Assembly: GCA_022763105.1 (NCBI GenBank)
Contig: JALEGK010000030.1
Coordinates: 1 to 64,000, forward strand
DNA: 64,000 bases
Direction of reading: 5' to 3'
Source of the DNA: Rickettsiales bacterium
Lineage (GTDB): Bacteria > Pseudomonadota > Alphaproteobacteria > Rickettsiales > UBA3002
In this document: in pieces, positions 39,488-48,858 of the stretch
Layout: each line of letters opens with the position of its first letter
Position numbering within the stretch: the stretch's first letter is position 1
Program-made: the position numbers and the translations under genes
The notes under the pieces: generated by a model
Told to the model about the DNA's origin: nothing
The model's input: only the letters and a program-made list of their open reading frames with translations
The model's database searches: none

Positions 39488-40690
39488 ATGAGTATCGAAG
39501 CAATTACCGACAAGGTGCATTCACTCGGCTCTGCTTGGGAGCAATTCAAGCAGGTCAATGATGCGCGCCTAAAAGATTTAGAGCGCAAAGGCCATGCCGA
39601 CCCGCTTTACACCGAACATCTGACCAAAATTTCTGCGGCGCTAGACAACCAAAAATCGCGCCTAGACCGCATTGAAACTGCCCATGCCCGCCCAGGTGTT
39701 GAGCTGGCTGGCTCACCTGTCATGGGTGAGGTCGCATCTGAATATAAATCAGCCTTCCGCAATTATTTGCGCAAAGGCATGGATGCAGGCCTAGAGGCAA
39801 TCAGCACCAAAGCATTGTCTGTTGGCACGGACGCTGACGGTGGTTATTTGGTGACCCCACAAATCTCTGAAGAGATTGTCCGCATCGTGCATGAGCGTTC
39901 ACCAATGCGTGAGCTGGCATCGATTGAAACCATCTCTACCGATTCGCTGGATGTGATCGAAGATACCGAGCAGCCGGGCGCTGCTTGGGTCGCTGAGACA
40001 GCGTCTCGCTCAGACACCACCACCCATCAGATCAACAAAAACAGCATTCCAACCTTTGAGATGTATGCGCAGCCAAAAGCGACGCAAAAACTGATCGATG
40101 ATGCATCGATTGATGTCGAAGCGTGGCTGGCAGAAAAAGTTGGCGAGAAAGTCGCAGACCTAGAAGCCACCGCATTTATCTCTGGTAACGGTACGTCAGC
40201 CCCTAAAGGGATTCTGAGCTACACCGCAGGCACCAGTTTTGGCGAAATCGAGCAGATCGATTCCGGCACCGATGGTGTGGTAACCGCAGACAGTCTTGTT
40301 CAGCTATACTACGCACTGAAAGATGATTATGCGAAAAACGCGACCTTCCTAATGAACCGTTCGGTCATTCAGGCGGTGCGTCTGCTGAAAGAATCAACCA
40401 CCGATCAGTATCTATGGCAGCCAGGTCTAGCCGCTGGTACGCCAGACACCCTCATGGGTGTACCGGTGAAAGCAGCAGCCGATATGCCAGTTGCAGCGAC
40501 TGACTCACTATCTGTCGCGGTCGGTGATTTCAAACGTGCCTACAAGATTGTAGACCGTGTCGGCATCCGCGTATTGCGTGACCCATTCACCGATAAACCT
40601 TACGTGAAATTCTACACCACCAAGCGCGTTGGTGGTGAAGTGGTGAACACTGAAGCCGTTAAAATTCTAAAACTGGCTTCTGGTTCGTAA
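39488..40690 (+). CDS. HK97-type major capsid protein (GTA g5-like)
   Basis: ALSVGTDADGGYLVTPQISEEIVRIVHERSPMRELASIETIS...FISGNGTSAPKGILSY; start placed at MSIEAITDK. Confidence 0.95.
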   Translation: MSIEAITDKVHSLGSAWEQFKQVNDARLKDLERKGHADPLYTEHLTKISAALDNQKSRLDRIETAHARPGVELAGSPVMGEVASEYKSAFRNYLRKGMDAGLEAISTKALSVGTDADGGYLVTPQISEEIVRIVHERSPMRELASIETISTDSLDVIEDTEQPGAAWVAETASRSDTTTHQINKNSIPTFEMYAQPKATQKLIDDASIDVEAWLAEKVGEKVADLEATAFISGNGTSAPKGILSYTAGTSFGEIEQIDSGTDGVVTADSLVQLYYALKDDYAKNATFLMNRSVIQAVRLLKESTTDQYLWQPGLAAGTPDTLMGVPVKAAADMPVAATDSLSVAVGDFKRAYKIVDRVGIRVLRDPFTDKPYVKFYTTKRVGGEVVNTEAVKILKLASGS

Positions 40691-40702
40691 GTGATCTTTT
40701 AG

Positions 40703-40790
40703 GCTGCAAATAACAGCAGTCTGCGCTTCCAATGCTCATGTACGTTTAAGTACATTCTGCGTTGGTTCTCACCTGCTGTTATTTTCGCAC
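40703..40790. repeat. Palindromic repeat element copy 1
   Basis: GGCTGCAAA...CTGCGCTTCCAATGCTCATGTAC...GTACATTCTGCGTTGGTTCTC...TTTTCGCAC; perfect 12-bp outer arms AAATAACAGCAG/CTGCTGTTATTT. Confidence 0.7.
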
Positions 40791-40942
40791 TAAAATCTTC
40801 ACTTACGTAAAATCAATCAAGATTGTGATCTCCCGTTGCTCTTGGCAGGGGTTCGGCATGCCCGCGCCCCTGCATTTTCCTAATGTTTTTTTAATCACTG
40901 CTGTGCTAATCCTATATGTATAAAAGGAATAGGAGCAGACTC

Positions 40943-41878
40943 ATGGGAACGATGGACGGCAAATGCGGAATGATCACCGGCGGTGCCAGCGGTATTGGCT
41001 TGGCAGTGCTGGAAGAAATGCTAAAACGCGGCGCAAGCGTGGTGGCGGCTGATATTAAAAGCTCACCAGAGCTGGATGCGCTGATTGCGCAATATGGCAA
41101 TGATCGCGTGCGCTATGTGATGACCGATGTGTCGAACCCGAAAGCGCTCGAAGAAGCATGCAAAGTCACCGCCGAGTTGGGCGGAGGAAATATCGATTTC
41201 CTGATCAATAATGCGGGCATTCAAATTCAGAAGCCAATCTCAGAGCAAACACCTGAAACCTTCCAGAAGCTGATTGGTATTAACCTCATGGGTAAAGCCT
41301 ATGGCACCATGGCCGCATTGCCTTACATGAAGGGTGAAGATGGCGTGATTATCAATACCTCATCGGTACATGGTCATGTTGGCTCTGATGAACGTGGCCC
41401 TTATTGTGCCGCCATGCATGGCACGATTGGCCTGACCAAAACGACAGCGGCTGACTTAGCCAAAGATAATATCCGCGTCTATAGTGTCTCACCTGCCTTC
41501 ATCGATACACCGCTCGCGCAAGGCCCACTCGAAGATCTGGTAGAGAAGGGACGCTTTAAGAATTACGAAGAGGCAAAAGAGTGGCGCCTGCAGTACCAAG
41601 GTAATAAATGGATTAGCATGGAAGATACGGTCGCGGCCTATGCCGATTTGCTCGATGGCACCAACCGCGCACCAACCGGACAGGATATCTTGCTAGATAA
41701 TGGCTATGTGCGCAGCGCGAATGAGCGCAATGGCGGTATGGCGATCTTTGAAGATGAGGCGCAAAGCGGGGTGGACCGCATCAATGCCGGCGCAACCGTA
41801 CCCACTCAGCTAGATGCGTCTAATTTAACACATAATGCACCGCAAAATAAGGGTTCTGATAAGCTTGAAGTGGGCTAA
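40943..41878 (+). CDS. SDR-fold oxidoreductase-like protein with altered YxxxK
   Basis: GMITGGASGIGLAVLEEMLKRGASVVAAD, NNAG, then YCAAMHGTIGLTK (Lys position is Met). Confidence 0.85.
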   Translation: MGTMDGKCGMITGGASGIGLAVLEEMLKRGASVVAADIKSSPELDALIAQYGNDRVRYVMTDVSNPKALEEACKVTAELGGGNIDFLINNAGIQIQKPISEQTPETFQKLIGINLMGKAYGTMAALPYMKGEDGVIINTSSVHGHVGSDERGPYCAAMHGTIGLTKTTAADLAKDNIRVYSVSPAFIDTPLAQGPLEDLVEKGRFKNYEEAKEWRLQYQGNKWISMEDTVAAYADLLDGTNRAPTGQDILLDNGYVRSANERNGGMAIFEDEAQSGVDRINAGATVPTQLDASNLTHNAPQNKGSDKLEVG

Positions 41879-41945
41879 CTTGACCGATTTCACCTGAAAT
41901 CGTACAATAAGGGTAGATTATAAGTAACAAAAACAGGGATATGCT

Positions 41946-42308
41946 ATGACGGAGTTAACCCGCTCTGAGAAAATGATCGCCGAGAAGACCGTCTGTGTCT
42001 TGCTCGTTCGTGGTGAAAGCCCCGATGGCGAGAAGATTTACGCGTATGTTGCCGTTCGCGCCGATAAGCTGGAAGAGTTTATGGAAGCGCAGAAAACCGG
42101 CACATTCTACCCTGAAGATTATGGTGTGATTGTAGAATCCGGAGTCGGAGAGCCGACCGACGAGGTCAAACAACGCATGCATGATGAATATGGCTTCAAT
42201 CATGATGCCATGGTCGATATTCCGGATGCCGCAAGTGCGGGCGATCTGAAAATGGATGTGGTCAAGTCTGACCCGAAACATCCAGACAATACGAATAAAG
42301 ACAACTAA
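41946..42308 (+). CDS. Small uncharacterised protein, paralogue of 21471..21749
   Basis: Shared EDxGxxxxSxxGEPxDxxKxxxxxxYGF block. Confidence 0.68.
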   Translation: MTELTRSEKMIAEKTVCVLLVRGESPDGEKIYAYVAVRADKLEEFMEAQKTGTFYPEDYGVIVESGVGEPTDEVKQRMHDEYGFNHDAMVDIPDAASAGDLKMDVVKSDPKHPDNTNKDN

Positions 42309-42364
42309 TTCTCTTCATTCCTGATGTGCGCGCCGCAGGATAGGCTGTGGACTGTCATCTTTAT

Positions 42365-42408
42365 TTCATAAAAACGTCACATCCAACGTATTCTCAATAG
42401 GTTACACT
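42365..42408 (+). promoter_or_regulatory. Type I box: TTCAT-N6-GTCAC-N22-TACACT (for 42504)
   Basis: TTCATaaaaacGTCACatccaacgtattctcaataggtTACACT. Confidence 0.78.
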
Positions 42409-42503
42409 GTAACTAGGCGTAGAGTAGTCTCTGCGTGGTCGTCTATGGTGGCCGCGCGCATGGGGCATGGCTCTAAGCCGTTGAAAGGAATGAAAGAAAT
42501 TAA

Positions 42504-43187
42504 GTGACTGAGAAGCGGACATTAGGTTACATCGACACCTCCACTACAACGGTGGCGGGACAACGTAACCGTATTATTGCTACCCGAACCGGCGCGGAGA
42601 TTACCAACGTCGCAGGTTCATTGGGGGCCATTATGCTTGCGCGCGAGCTGGTCGATAAAGGACCGCTGAGCGGTGTGCGCGAATTTGTCGCGGATCATGT
42701 GGTGCGCCCTTATCTGGATACGTGGAAACATATCGGTGGGGCAGCCAAATCGATTCAGACCAAAGACGATACCGAACGCTTAAAACAGATGAATAAACAA
42801 GATCAGTCGCGTTTCTACGCAGACTTGCTGATTGATTATTCCGCAGGTTTCATTGGCGGTGCTGGTGGTCAGATTGGTGGCCAGATGATTTTTGATGATC
42901 TGGCATCGGTTCCAAATATCGGACCAAAGAATCACGCAGCTGTTTATGGCGTGGATAAAGCGGCACAGATCGGCTCGATCTTCCTGCTGAATACGGCGCT
43001 ATCAAAACCATCAGAACAGATGCAGAAAAGCCTGGCTGGCGTCATGCAAAAAAGCATGGGCTTTGACGAAGAGTCGGCTAAGAAAAATGCGAACTTCCTT
43101 GTGAACTTCCAGATTCCAAACTTTGTCGGTGCGGCCGCAGCCGTAATGGCGCACTTGAAAATTTCTAGAAACTTTAAGTGGAACTAA
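42504..43187 (+). CDS. Uncharacterised protein with Gly-rich hydrophobic segment
   Basis: GTG start; YSAGFIGGAGGQIGGQMIFDDLA; strong promoter box upstream. Confidence 0.68.
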   Translation: MTEKRTLGYIDTSTTTVAGQRNRIIATRTGAEITNVAGSLGAIMLARELVDKGPLSGVREFVADHVVRPYLDTWKHIGGAAKSIQTKDDTERLKQMNKQDQSRFYADLLIDYSAGFIGGAGGQIGGQMIFDDLASVPNIGPKNHAAVYGVDKAAQIGSIFLLNTALSKPSEQMQKSLAGVMQKSMGFDEESAKKNANFLVNFQIPNFVGAAAAVMAHLKISRNFKWN

Positions 43188-43222
43188 CCCACACCCACAC
43201 CTTGTAAATCCATGAGTTGATT

Positions 43223-43408
43223 ATGCCCTGTTGGTTGCAGATGCAAAGCAGTCTGTTTGGCTGCAATGCACATCTGCGCCTGCATTTCAGGCGGGCAGGT
43301 AAGCTCTATTGGGTGGATGATGCCGAGGCGCAGTTACTACTACGTGCGAACGATGCGATACGGATCACCCCCGCGTTTTTTGACCCCCCACACAGATCAG
43401 GAGAATAG
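43223..43408 (+). CDS. Small ORF between capsid and neck genes
   Basis: GKLYWVDDAEAQLLLRANDAIRI resembles small phage proteins often found here; overlaps nothing else. Confidence 0.35.
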   Translation: MPCWLQMQSSLFGCNAHLRLHFRRAGKLYWVDDAEAQLLLRANDAIRITPAFFDPPHRSGE

Positions 43409-43409
43409 C

Positions 43410-43955
43410 ATGAGCGAATACCCAACCCGCGGGCTGCACCGCGTGACAGACCCAAGCGTCGAGCCGCTAAGCGTTAGTGAAGCGAAGCTCTTCTTGCGCA
43501 TTGATACGAGCGATGATGATAGCCTGATTGGCGATTTCATTACCGCCGCACGCGAGCTAGCCGAGGCCATGACCGGACGCTCGCTCATTACGCAAAGCTG
43601 GCGCGTGACCTATGAGAATGCCGCACCGAACCCGATGCCATTGCCGCAAGGCCCAATCCTGTCGATCACATCGGTGAAGACGATAGATGAAAGCGCCAGT
43701 GAAACCACGATCAGCAGTGATGATTATGAGCTGAATGCAAGCAAGACCGAATTGTTAAGCGATACCGGCCTGTGCGCACACCGCATTGAGGTAACGTACC
43801 AAGCGGGGTACGGCCCAAGCGCCAGCGATGTGCCTGCCGATATCCGCCAAGCGATGCTGATGCATATCGCGCATATCTATGGCCACCGTGATGAGATGAA
43901 CCCACCCCAAACCAGCCTGATTATCTATCAGCAATATCGTGGGGTGCGCGTATGA
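43410..43955 (+). CDS. Head-tail connector / adaptor (GTA g6-like)
   Basis: PLSVSEAKLFLRIDTSDDDSLIGDFITAARELAEAMTGRSLITQSW...YQAGYGPSASDVPADIRQAMLMHIAHIYGHRD. Confidence 0.92.
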   Translation: MSEYPTRGLHRVTDPSVEPLSVSEAKLFLRIDTSDDDSLIGDFITAARELAEAMTGRSLITQSWRVTYENAAPNPMPLPQGPILSITSVKTIDESASETTISSDDYELNASKTELLSDTGLCAHRIEVTYQAGYGPSASDVPADIRQAMLMHIAHIYGHRDEMNPPQTSLIIYQQYRGVRV

Positions 43956-44317
43956 GTATCCGAGGCAGAAACACTGGCATTGCAGGTGAGCTAAGCGCGC
44001 GCTTGCGCCACCGTATTACGATTGAACAGCCAAACGATACCGCCGATGGCGGCGGCGGCGTCACACGAGGCTGGACGACAGTAGCAACCGTGTGGGCAGA
44101 GATTATCCCAACACGTGGCGGAGCAGAGCAGGGCTTAGGCGAAGCAGCCATACAAGCGCTACACACACACCGCATCACCATTCGCTATCGCGACGATGTC
44201 AGCACCGATATGCGCATCGGTTTCGATGGTCGATATTTCAATATTCGCAGTATCACCAATGTAGAGGAAGCCAAGGTCGTACTGGAGCTAAATGTTGAAG
44301 AAGGAGGCGCCGTATGA
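43952..44317 (+). CDS. Head-tail joining protein (GTA g7-like)
   Basis: LSARLRHRITIEQPNDTADGGGGVTRGWTTVATVWAEIIP...RITIRYRDDVSTDMRIGFDGRYFNIRSI. Confidence 0.93.
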   Translation: MSIRGRNTGIAGELSARLRHRITIEQPNDTADGGGGVTRGWTTVATVWAEIIPTRGGAEQGLGEAAIQALHTHRITIRYRDDVSTDMRIGFDGRYFNIRSITNVEEAKVVLELNVEEGGAV

Positions 44318-44724
44318 GCGATTGGATTTTATGGCCTGCCCAAAAGGCAATTTATTCGCATTTAAGCAGCGATTCTGCCCTAAATGCGCTGGTGACGGGC
44401 ACCTATGACCACGTGCCGCCAGATGCTGCCTTCCCATACGTTTATTTAGGCCAGGGAACGGCGGAAGATCAGAGTGTGATGGGCCGTCAACGCAGTGTGA
44501 TAGAGCTGCCTATTTTCGTCTATAGTCGCGAGGGCGGTAAGCGCGAAACACAGAAGATTTTTGCGCGACTCTATTGGCTGCTCCATGACCAAACACTCAG
44601 TGGCGATGGCATTTCGCTGTACCATATCGAACACCGCACGGCAGTCATACGATTACTCGATGACAGACAAACCTATCAGGGTGAAATGCGGTTTCAGATT
44701 TGGTGTGAAGTGAGTGTGGCGTAA
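44314..44724 (+). CDS. DUF3168 tail terminator/completion protein (GTA g8-like)
   Basis: AIYSHLSSDSALNALVTGTYDHVPPDAAFPYVYLGQ...FQIWCEV. Confidence 0.92.
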   Translation: MSDWILWPAQKAIYSHLSSDSALNALVTGTYDHVPPDAAFPYVYLGQGTAEDQSVMGRQRSVIELPIFVYSREGGKRETQKIFARLYWLLHDQTLSGDGISLYHIEHRTAVIRLLDDRQTYQGEMRFQIWCEVSVA

Positions 44725-45225
44725 CTAGCGAACCGCGGCAGCCGATGTGCTGCTAAAGAGTGCGGCAGAATCTTTATAGAAACTGGCGCGCTCATCATCG
44801 CAGATACTACGCTGATTCGACGCGTAATGCGCACAGGCCAGCTTGTTGTCTTGAAACTCAAAGACAACCGGCTCTGGCTCGACATCGAAAGTATGGAATT
44901 CATAGACCATGCCGTTACGCACGCGAACCATCGAATTGTCCGCAGGCGCGCCAAAGGCAAGTTCTAACATGTGCTGTGCTGCTCCCCAGAAGGGACGACC
45001 CTCAATGAGGTCTTTCTTGTTGCGATCAGAAATCAGCATGCTGCGAATACGCTCGATGCGGCGCTTTTCTGAAAGATCGGGATCGCTCTCGATAGAGGCC
45101 ATCGCTTTGCTGCCAGTCAGAATATATTTCATATTACCCAATAGCTCTGAATGACTCGCATTCAGATACAGAATCATGACGAACACTAATGATCCGAGTA
45201 ATAATGAAGGGACGATTGTCCTCAT
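44725..45225 (-). CDS. Membrane-anchored uncharacterised protein
   Basis: N-terminal TM helix MRTIVPSLLLGSLVFVMILYLN; stop abuts the g8-like stop. Confidence 0.65.
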   Translation of the reverse strand: MRTIVPSLLLGSLVFVMILYLNASHSELLGNMKYILTGSKAMASIESDPDLSEKRRIERIRSMLISDRNKKDLIEGRPFWGAAQHMLELAFGAPADNSMVRVRNGMVYEFHTFDVEPEPVVFEFQDNKLACAHYASNQRSICDDERASFYKDSAALFSSTSAAAVR

Positions 45226-45376
45226 AGTCTGCTAGCCTTCCGTATCTGCCCAAAAAATGGGCCTTTTACAGTACGTTTCTCTGTCGCACTCTTAGGTGCA
45301 ATCTACTTCACTATAGCAACAAAAAGTTAACAAAGTGTCAAAATGAAGATGAAATGAGGGCGGTTTTGTTAATAAA

Positions 45377-46111
45377 TTAAGGGGTCTTAGCCTGAAAACG
45401 CAGCATGAAATTGGCGTATTGCTGGTCTAGCATGGCAAGCTCTGGCGCATCACATGGTGTGCGGCTATACATCATTTGGAACGAGCCTTCCGCCGCCGTG
45501 ACAATACCCGAATAAAGCTCTGATACATCGATTTTTTCAACGGTACCATGCTTCTTATGCTCCAGTAGATCGGAATGCATGGCGCGCATGAGGGCTTTGA
45601 CCTCATCGGCATTGGTACGCTCACAACGCAGCAGGATATAAGCACCCACCAGCGAGTTCTCGTAACGTTGCTTCAAATCATCCAACGTTGCATCATGTGC
45701 CCAGTCGCTCTCAGACTCTAGCAGGCTTAAAATAAGAGATGGATCATCCTCAGAGGTCTGATTTTCTGTGCGATACACACTGGTTGCGCTGCGACGCTGC
45801 ATCTCTAACTGCTGAATACTATCGCTGATACGCTGCTGAGCCGCCATGCGCAGCTCTAAATGACGCACTTGATGGCGCAAATCTTCCAGCAAATAGCCCA
45901 TTGAGCTAAAAATCAGCGCGATAAACAATAAAGATAGCACATTGCGCTGACGAAATTTCTTCAGCAGGAAATCGATGCGATGCTCAGGAATGACATCTTC
46001 GAGTTGAGCGCGTAACGCTTTCTCATCCATGAATAAATAGGCCAGTGTCAGCACCAGCAATAATACAAAAATAATCGCAAACGCAATCGGCGGGATATCG
46101 TGGATAAATTC
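45377..46111 (-). CDS. Two-TM uncharacterised protein
   Basis: IAFAIIFVLLLVLTLAYLF and VLSLLFIALIFSSMGYLL helices; start MEFIHDIPP. Confidence 0.68.
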   Translation of the reverse strand, partial: EFIHDIPPIAFAIIFVLLLVLTLAYLFMDEKALRAQLEDVIPEHRIDFLLKKFRQRNVLSLLFIALIFSSMGYLLEDLRHQVRHLELRMAAQQRISDSIQQLEMQRRSATSVYRTENQTSEDDPSLILSLLESESDWAHDATLDDLKQRYENSLVGAYILLRCERTNADEVKALMRAMHSDLLEHKKHGTVEKIDVSELYSGIVTAAEGSFQMMYSRTPCDAPELAMLDQQYANFMLRFQAKTP

Positions 46112-46113
46112 CA

Positions 46114-46581
46114 TCAGCCTGAAGCCCCCTGTCCGGTGCAATCAATGACCAGATTCTCGCCCATCGCGGCTTTAACTTGCCATAAGCGGTCATACGCGAA
46201 ACAGCGATATTCAACATCTAAACGCTTACGGCAAGAGGGATGCTTTTTGTTTTCCAGCACCTTCGGCGTCGCTTTGATCTGGCAGGTGAATTTACCGCCA
46301 CACAGCTCTTTCATTTTATGCAGCACATTATTGCGCTCCATATTATCCAACCCGTCAGTGGGCAGGTTACGACGCGCATAATCTTTGCGCTTTAGATCGA
46401 GCACATAATTACAATTCTCGCCCCAAGTGGCAGAATGAATATCGATAACTTTATTGGGGTCCACACCGCTAATGCCTGCTTCGGCAGCGATTTGCTCTTT
46501 ATTGCCGGCTACGAGAAATACGATGATCGCCGCAGTGATCATCATAGAGACAGCCATAATATGAAACTTCATATTCGTCAT
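46114..46581 (-). CDS. Membrane-anchored protein with SUEL-type (galactose/rhamnose-binding) lectin-like domain
   Basis: VIDIHSATWGENC...VLHKMKELCGGKFTCQIKATPKVLENKKHPSCRKRLDVEYRCF. Confidence 0.6.
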   Translation of the reverse strand: MTNMKFHIMAVSMMITAAIIVFLVAGNKEQIAAEAGISGVDPNKVIDIHSATWGENCNYVLDLKRKDYARRNLPTDGLDNMERNNVLHKMKELCGGKFTCQIKATPKVLENKKHPSCRKRLDVEYRCFAYDRLWQVKAAMGENLVIDCTGQGASG

Positions 46582-46774
46582 TGCTGCTTACCGCTTAAGT
46601 CCGTGCGAGACTCCCTGTTTTGTTTGTTTTTGTCTTATGATCTGAACGCTGGTTTAGTGAGATTACGCGCCGACCACAAGGTTTTATTATCATTATTCTA
46701 AGGTAATAGCGTACCGGGTTTAAGTAAAAAAATAATTAATACTAAGATAACAAAGCGTTAATGTTTGGTTTTAT

Positions 46775-48835
46775 TTAGACATTAGCGGCGCGTGCGCGCT
46801 GCTCCAGAAGAATCTTTAGGGCTGTCTGTGCATCGACGCTGCCCGTTGTGCCTGCATCTTTCATCTCTACAGAGCCAACCATGCCACGACCAACTTCGAG
46901 TGTGTCAGCGCGCGCTAGCTCGGTGCGATGACCGGTAGGGGTGACATCACCCGCATCCGCGCGATCGGTACGTCCAGTGGTTGCACGATCAACGGTTGCG
47001 CCGCCCATATGCTCACGACGATAGGCCAATGATGCCTCAAACCCTTTGCTGGTATCGGCATATTGCATCATATGCTTTGGAATATCGATGCCATGATTAC
47101 CAAACAACGCCAAATGACCACCCCACCATCCTTGATAGTGCAGATGCGCCAAATAAACTTTTTCACCTTCCTTAGTGCCATCTGGAACGACACCGGTGAA
47201 GGTGTTTAGCAGCTTACGCTTTTCCTGAAGCACGGGCGAGATGACTTGTGCAATCTCATTGTAAGTGAGTGGGCGATATAGCGCCTGATTATCTTTGACT
47301 GATTTAACCTTGCCATCCGAAGTGGTGACTTTAAATTCATCGGTCGCGAGCAAGGCTAGCTCTTGTTCATTTAATTGACCGCCTTTACCGGCAAGTAAGC
47401 GATCCCATACGGATTGATCACCAGAAAGCTTGGCTTCTTTGAGTTTTGCAACCTGCGCATCAGATAGCTTTAACTGATTTTGCAATATGCGACCATATAA
47501 GCCGCCCATATCATCTTGCAGATACAAGCGATCTTCTTCGGTCAGATATTGCGAACCAAATGGGTTTTGCTCTGGGTTTAAGAAGACTTGCTGCAAGAGA
47601 CCGGCGCGATGCGAAATCTCATTAAGTTGCACATGGTATTTGACCATACTGGCACCGTCTTTACCTTCTTCCCATAAGGTGTGCCCTGCGTCTGATACGC
47701 TCTTTTTGAACTTATCCCAGCTCTCAATCGAAATTTTCTCACCGGCCTTAAACATGCCATTGAATAGTTCTGCAGCACCTTTGGTCATGCCTTGTACGGC
47801 ACCATTGATCAGAGTGATGTGACCATGACCAAGCGCCATATGCTTGCCCACCACGCCCATAATGGCGCCCATTTCATCGGTGGTTAGTTTGATGTTTTTA
47901 AATGGTGAATCGGCGGCACCTAAAATGCGATCCAGATCACCTTGTGAAATATCACCATGCTTAACGGCAGCACGAATAAAGTGTACACCAGTGCCACGCA
48001 ATTCACTTGCCTTAAGCTCGCGAACCAGCGGGTTAAAGAGCTGGTCGCCCCACATGCCTTTGGTTTTACCGGCATATAGCTCCATCATGTGGCGCAGATT
48101 CTGAATACGCTCTTCTTCAAGCGCGAGCGTGCGACCCTTCATGATGCTTTCATTGAAATCTTCCAGATGCTTCTTCGCCAGATCAACCTGTGCGGCTGCT
48201 TGGAATGTCTCTAACATAGAGCCTTTGCCAGACATGGCGGCTTCCATCTGAACAACAATCGCTTCAGCTTCCTCAGCGGTAACTGGTTCACGTTTGCCGG
48301 TTTTCTCATCCACCACTTTTCCGCGTGATTGAATCGAAGAGACCAGCTCAGCACGTGTATCTTTTAGGCGTTGCTCAAGGTCAGCATGCCCTTTTTCAGC
48401 GCGAGGCGGCTTACCATCAACAAAGAAATCTTTATAAAGCGCTGCCTTTGCGATAGGTGATTTCGTATCGCGCTCATGCTGGGGCTTGCCTTCGTTGGTT
48501 TCACGCCACTTATCGATCTCTGCTTGTAGCGCATCTTTATCACCACCATGTGCGACTAATGCCGCTTCATAAGCAGATTTATAACCACCATTACCTTCAT
48601 AACCACCACCAATCTCGGTGACGAGTTCGTCGAAACGACGTTTGATATATACGGCACGCGAAAACTCCGCTAGCGCGGCGTCGCTGCGGATATTCTCTTT
48701 ATGAACCGTTTGCTGGGCATCGAGCTTTTGTTTGATCGCACCTTGCATGTCCAGGTGCTTACGATTTTGAATCTGCTCCTCGACGATGTTCGAGTAGCGA
48801 TGTCCCCCCTTAGTTGTTTTCGTTTTATCGGTCAT
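46775..48835 (-). CDS. Large uncharacterised helical protein
   Basis: 686-aa ORF with good coding appearance; 23-bp gap from upstream gene. Confidence 0.72.
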   Translation of the reverse strand: MTDKTKTTKGGHRYSNIVEEQIQNRKHLDMQGAIKQKLDAQQTVHKENIRSDAALAEFSRAVYIKRRFDELVTEIGGGYEGNGGYKSAYEAALVAHGGDKDALQAEIDKWRETNEGKPQHERDTKSPIAKAALYKDFFVDGKPPRAEKGHADLEQRLKDTRAELVSSIQSRGKVVDEKTGKREPVTAEEAEAIVVQMEAAMSGKGSMLETFQAAAQVDLAKKHLEDFNESIMKGRTLALEEERIQNLRHMMELYAGKTKGMWGDQLFNPLVRELKASELRGTGVHFIRAAVKHGDISQGDLDRILGAADSPFKNIKLTTDEMGAIMGVVGKHMALGHGHITLINGAVQGMTKGAAELFNGMFKAGEKISIESWDKFKKSVSDAGHTLWEEGKDGASMVKYHVQLNEISHRAGLLQQVFLNPEQNPFGSQYLTEEDRLYLQDDMGGLYGRILQNQLKLSDAQVAKLKEAKLSGDQSVWDRLLAGKGGQLNEQELALLATDEFKVTTSDGKVKSVKDNQALYRPLTYNEIAQVISPVLQEKRKLLNTFTGVVPDGTKEGEKVYLAHLHYQGWWGGHLALFGNHGIDIPKHMMQYADTSKGFEASLAYRREHMGGATVDRATTGRTDRADAGDVTPTGHRTELARADTLEVGRGMVGSVEMKDAGTTGSVDAQTALKILLEQRARAANV

Positions 48836-48858
48836 TGTTTCACGTGCTTATGTTGTAC

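Noticed and set aside
41889-41924. A Type I box for 41946..42308 (TTCAC at 41889)
   Set aside because: Only one half-site and no consistent spacing to the -10-like TATAAG.
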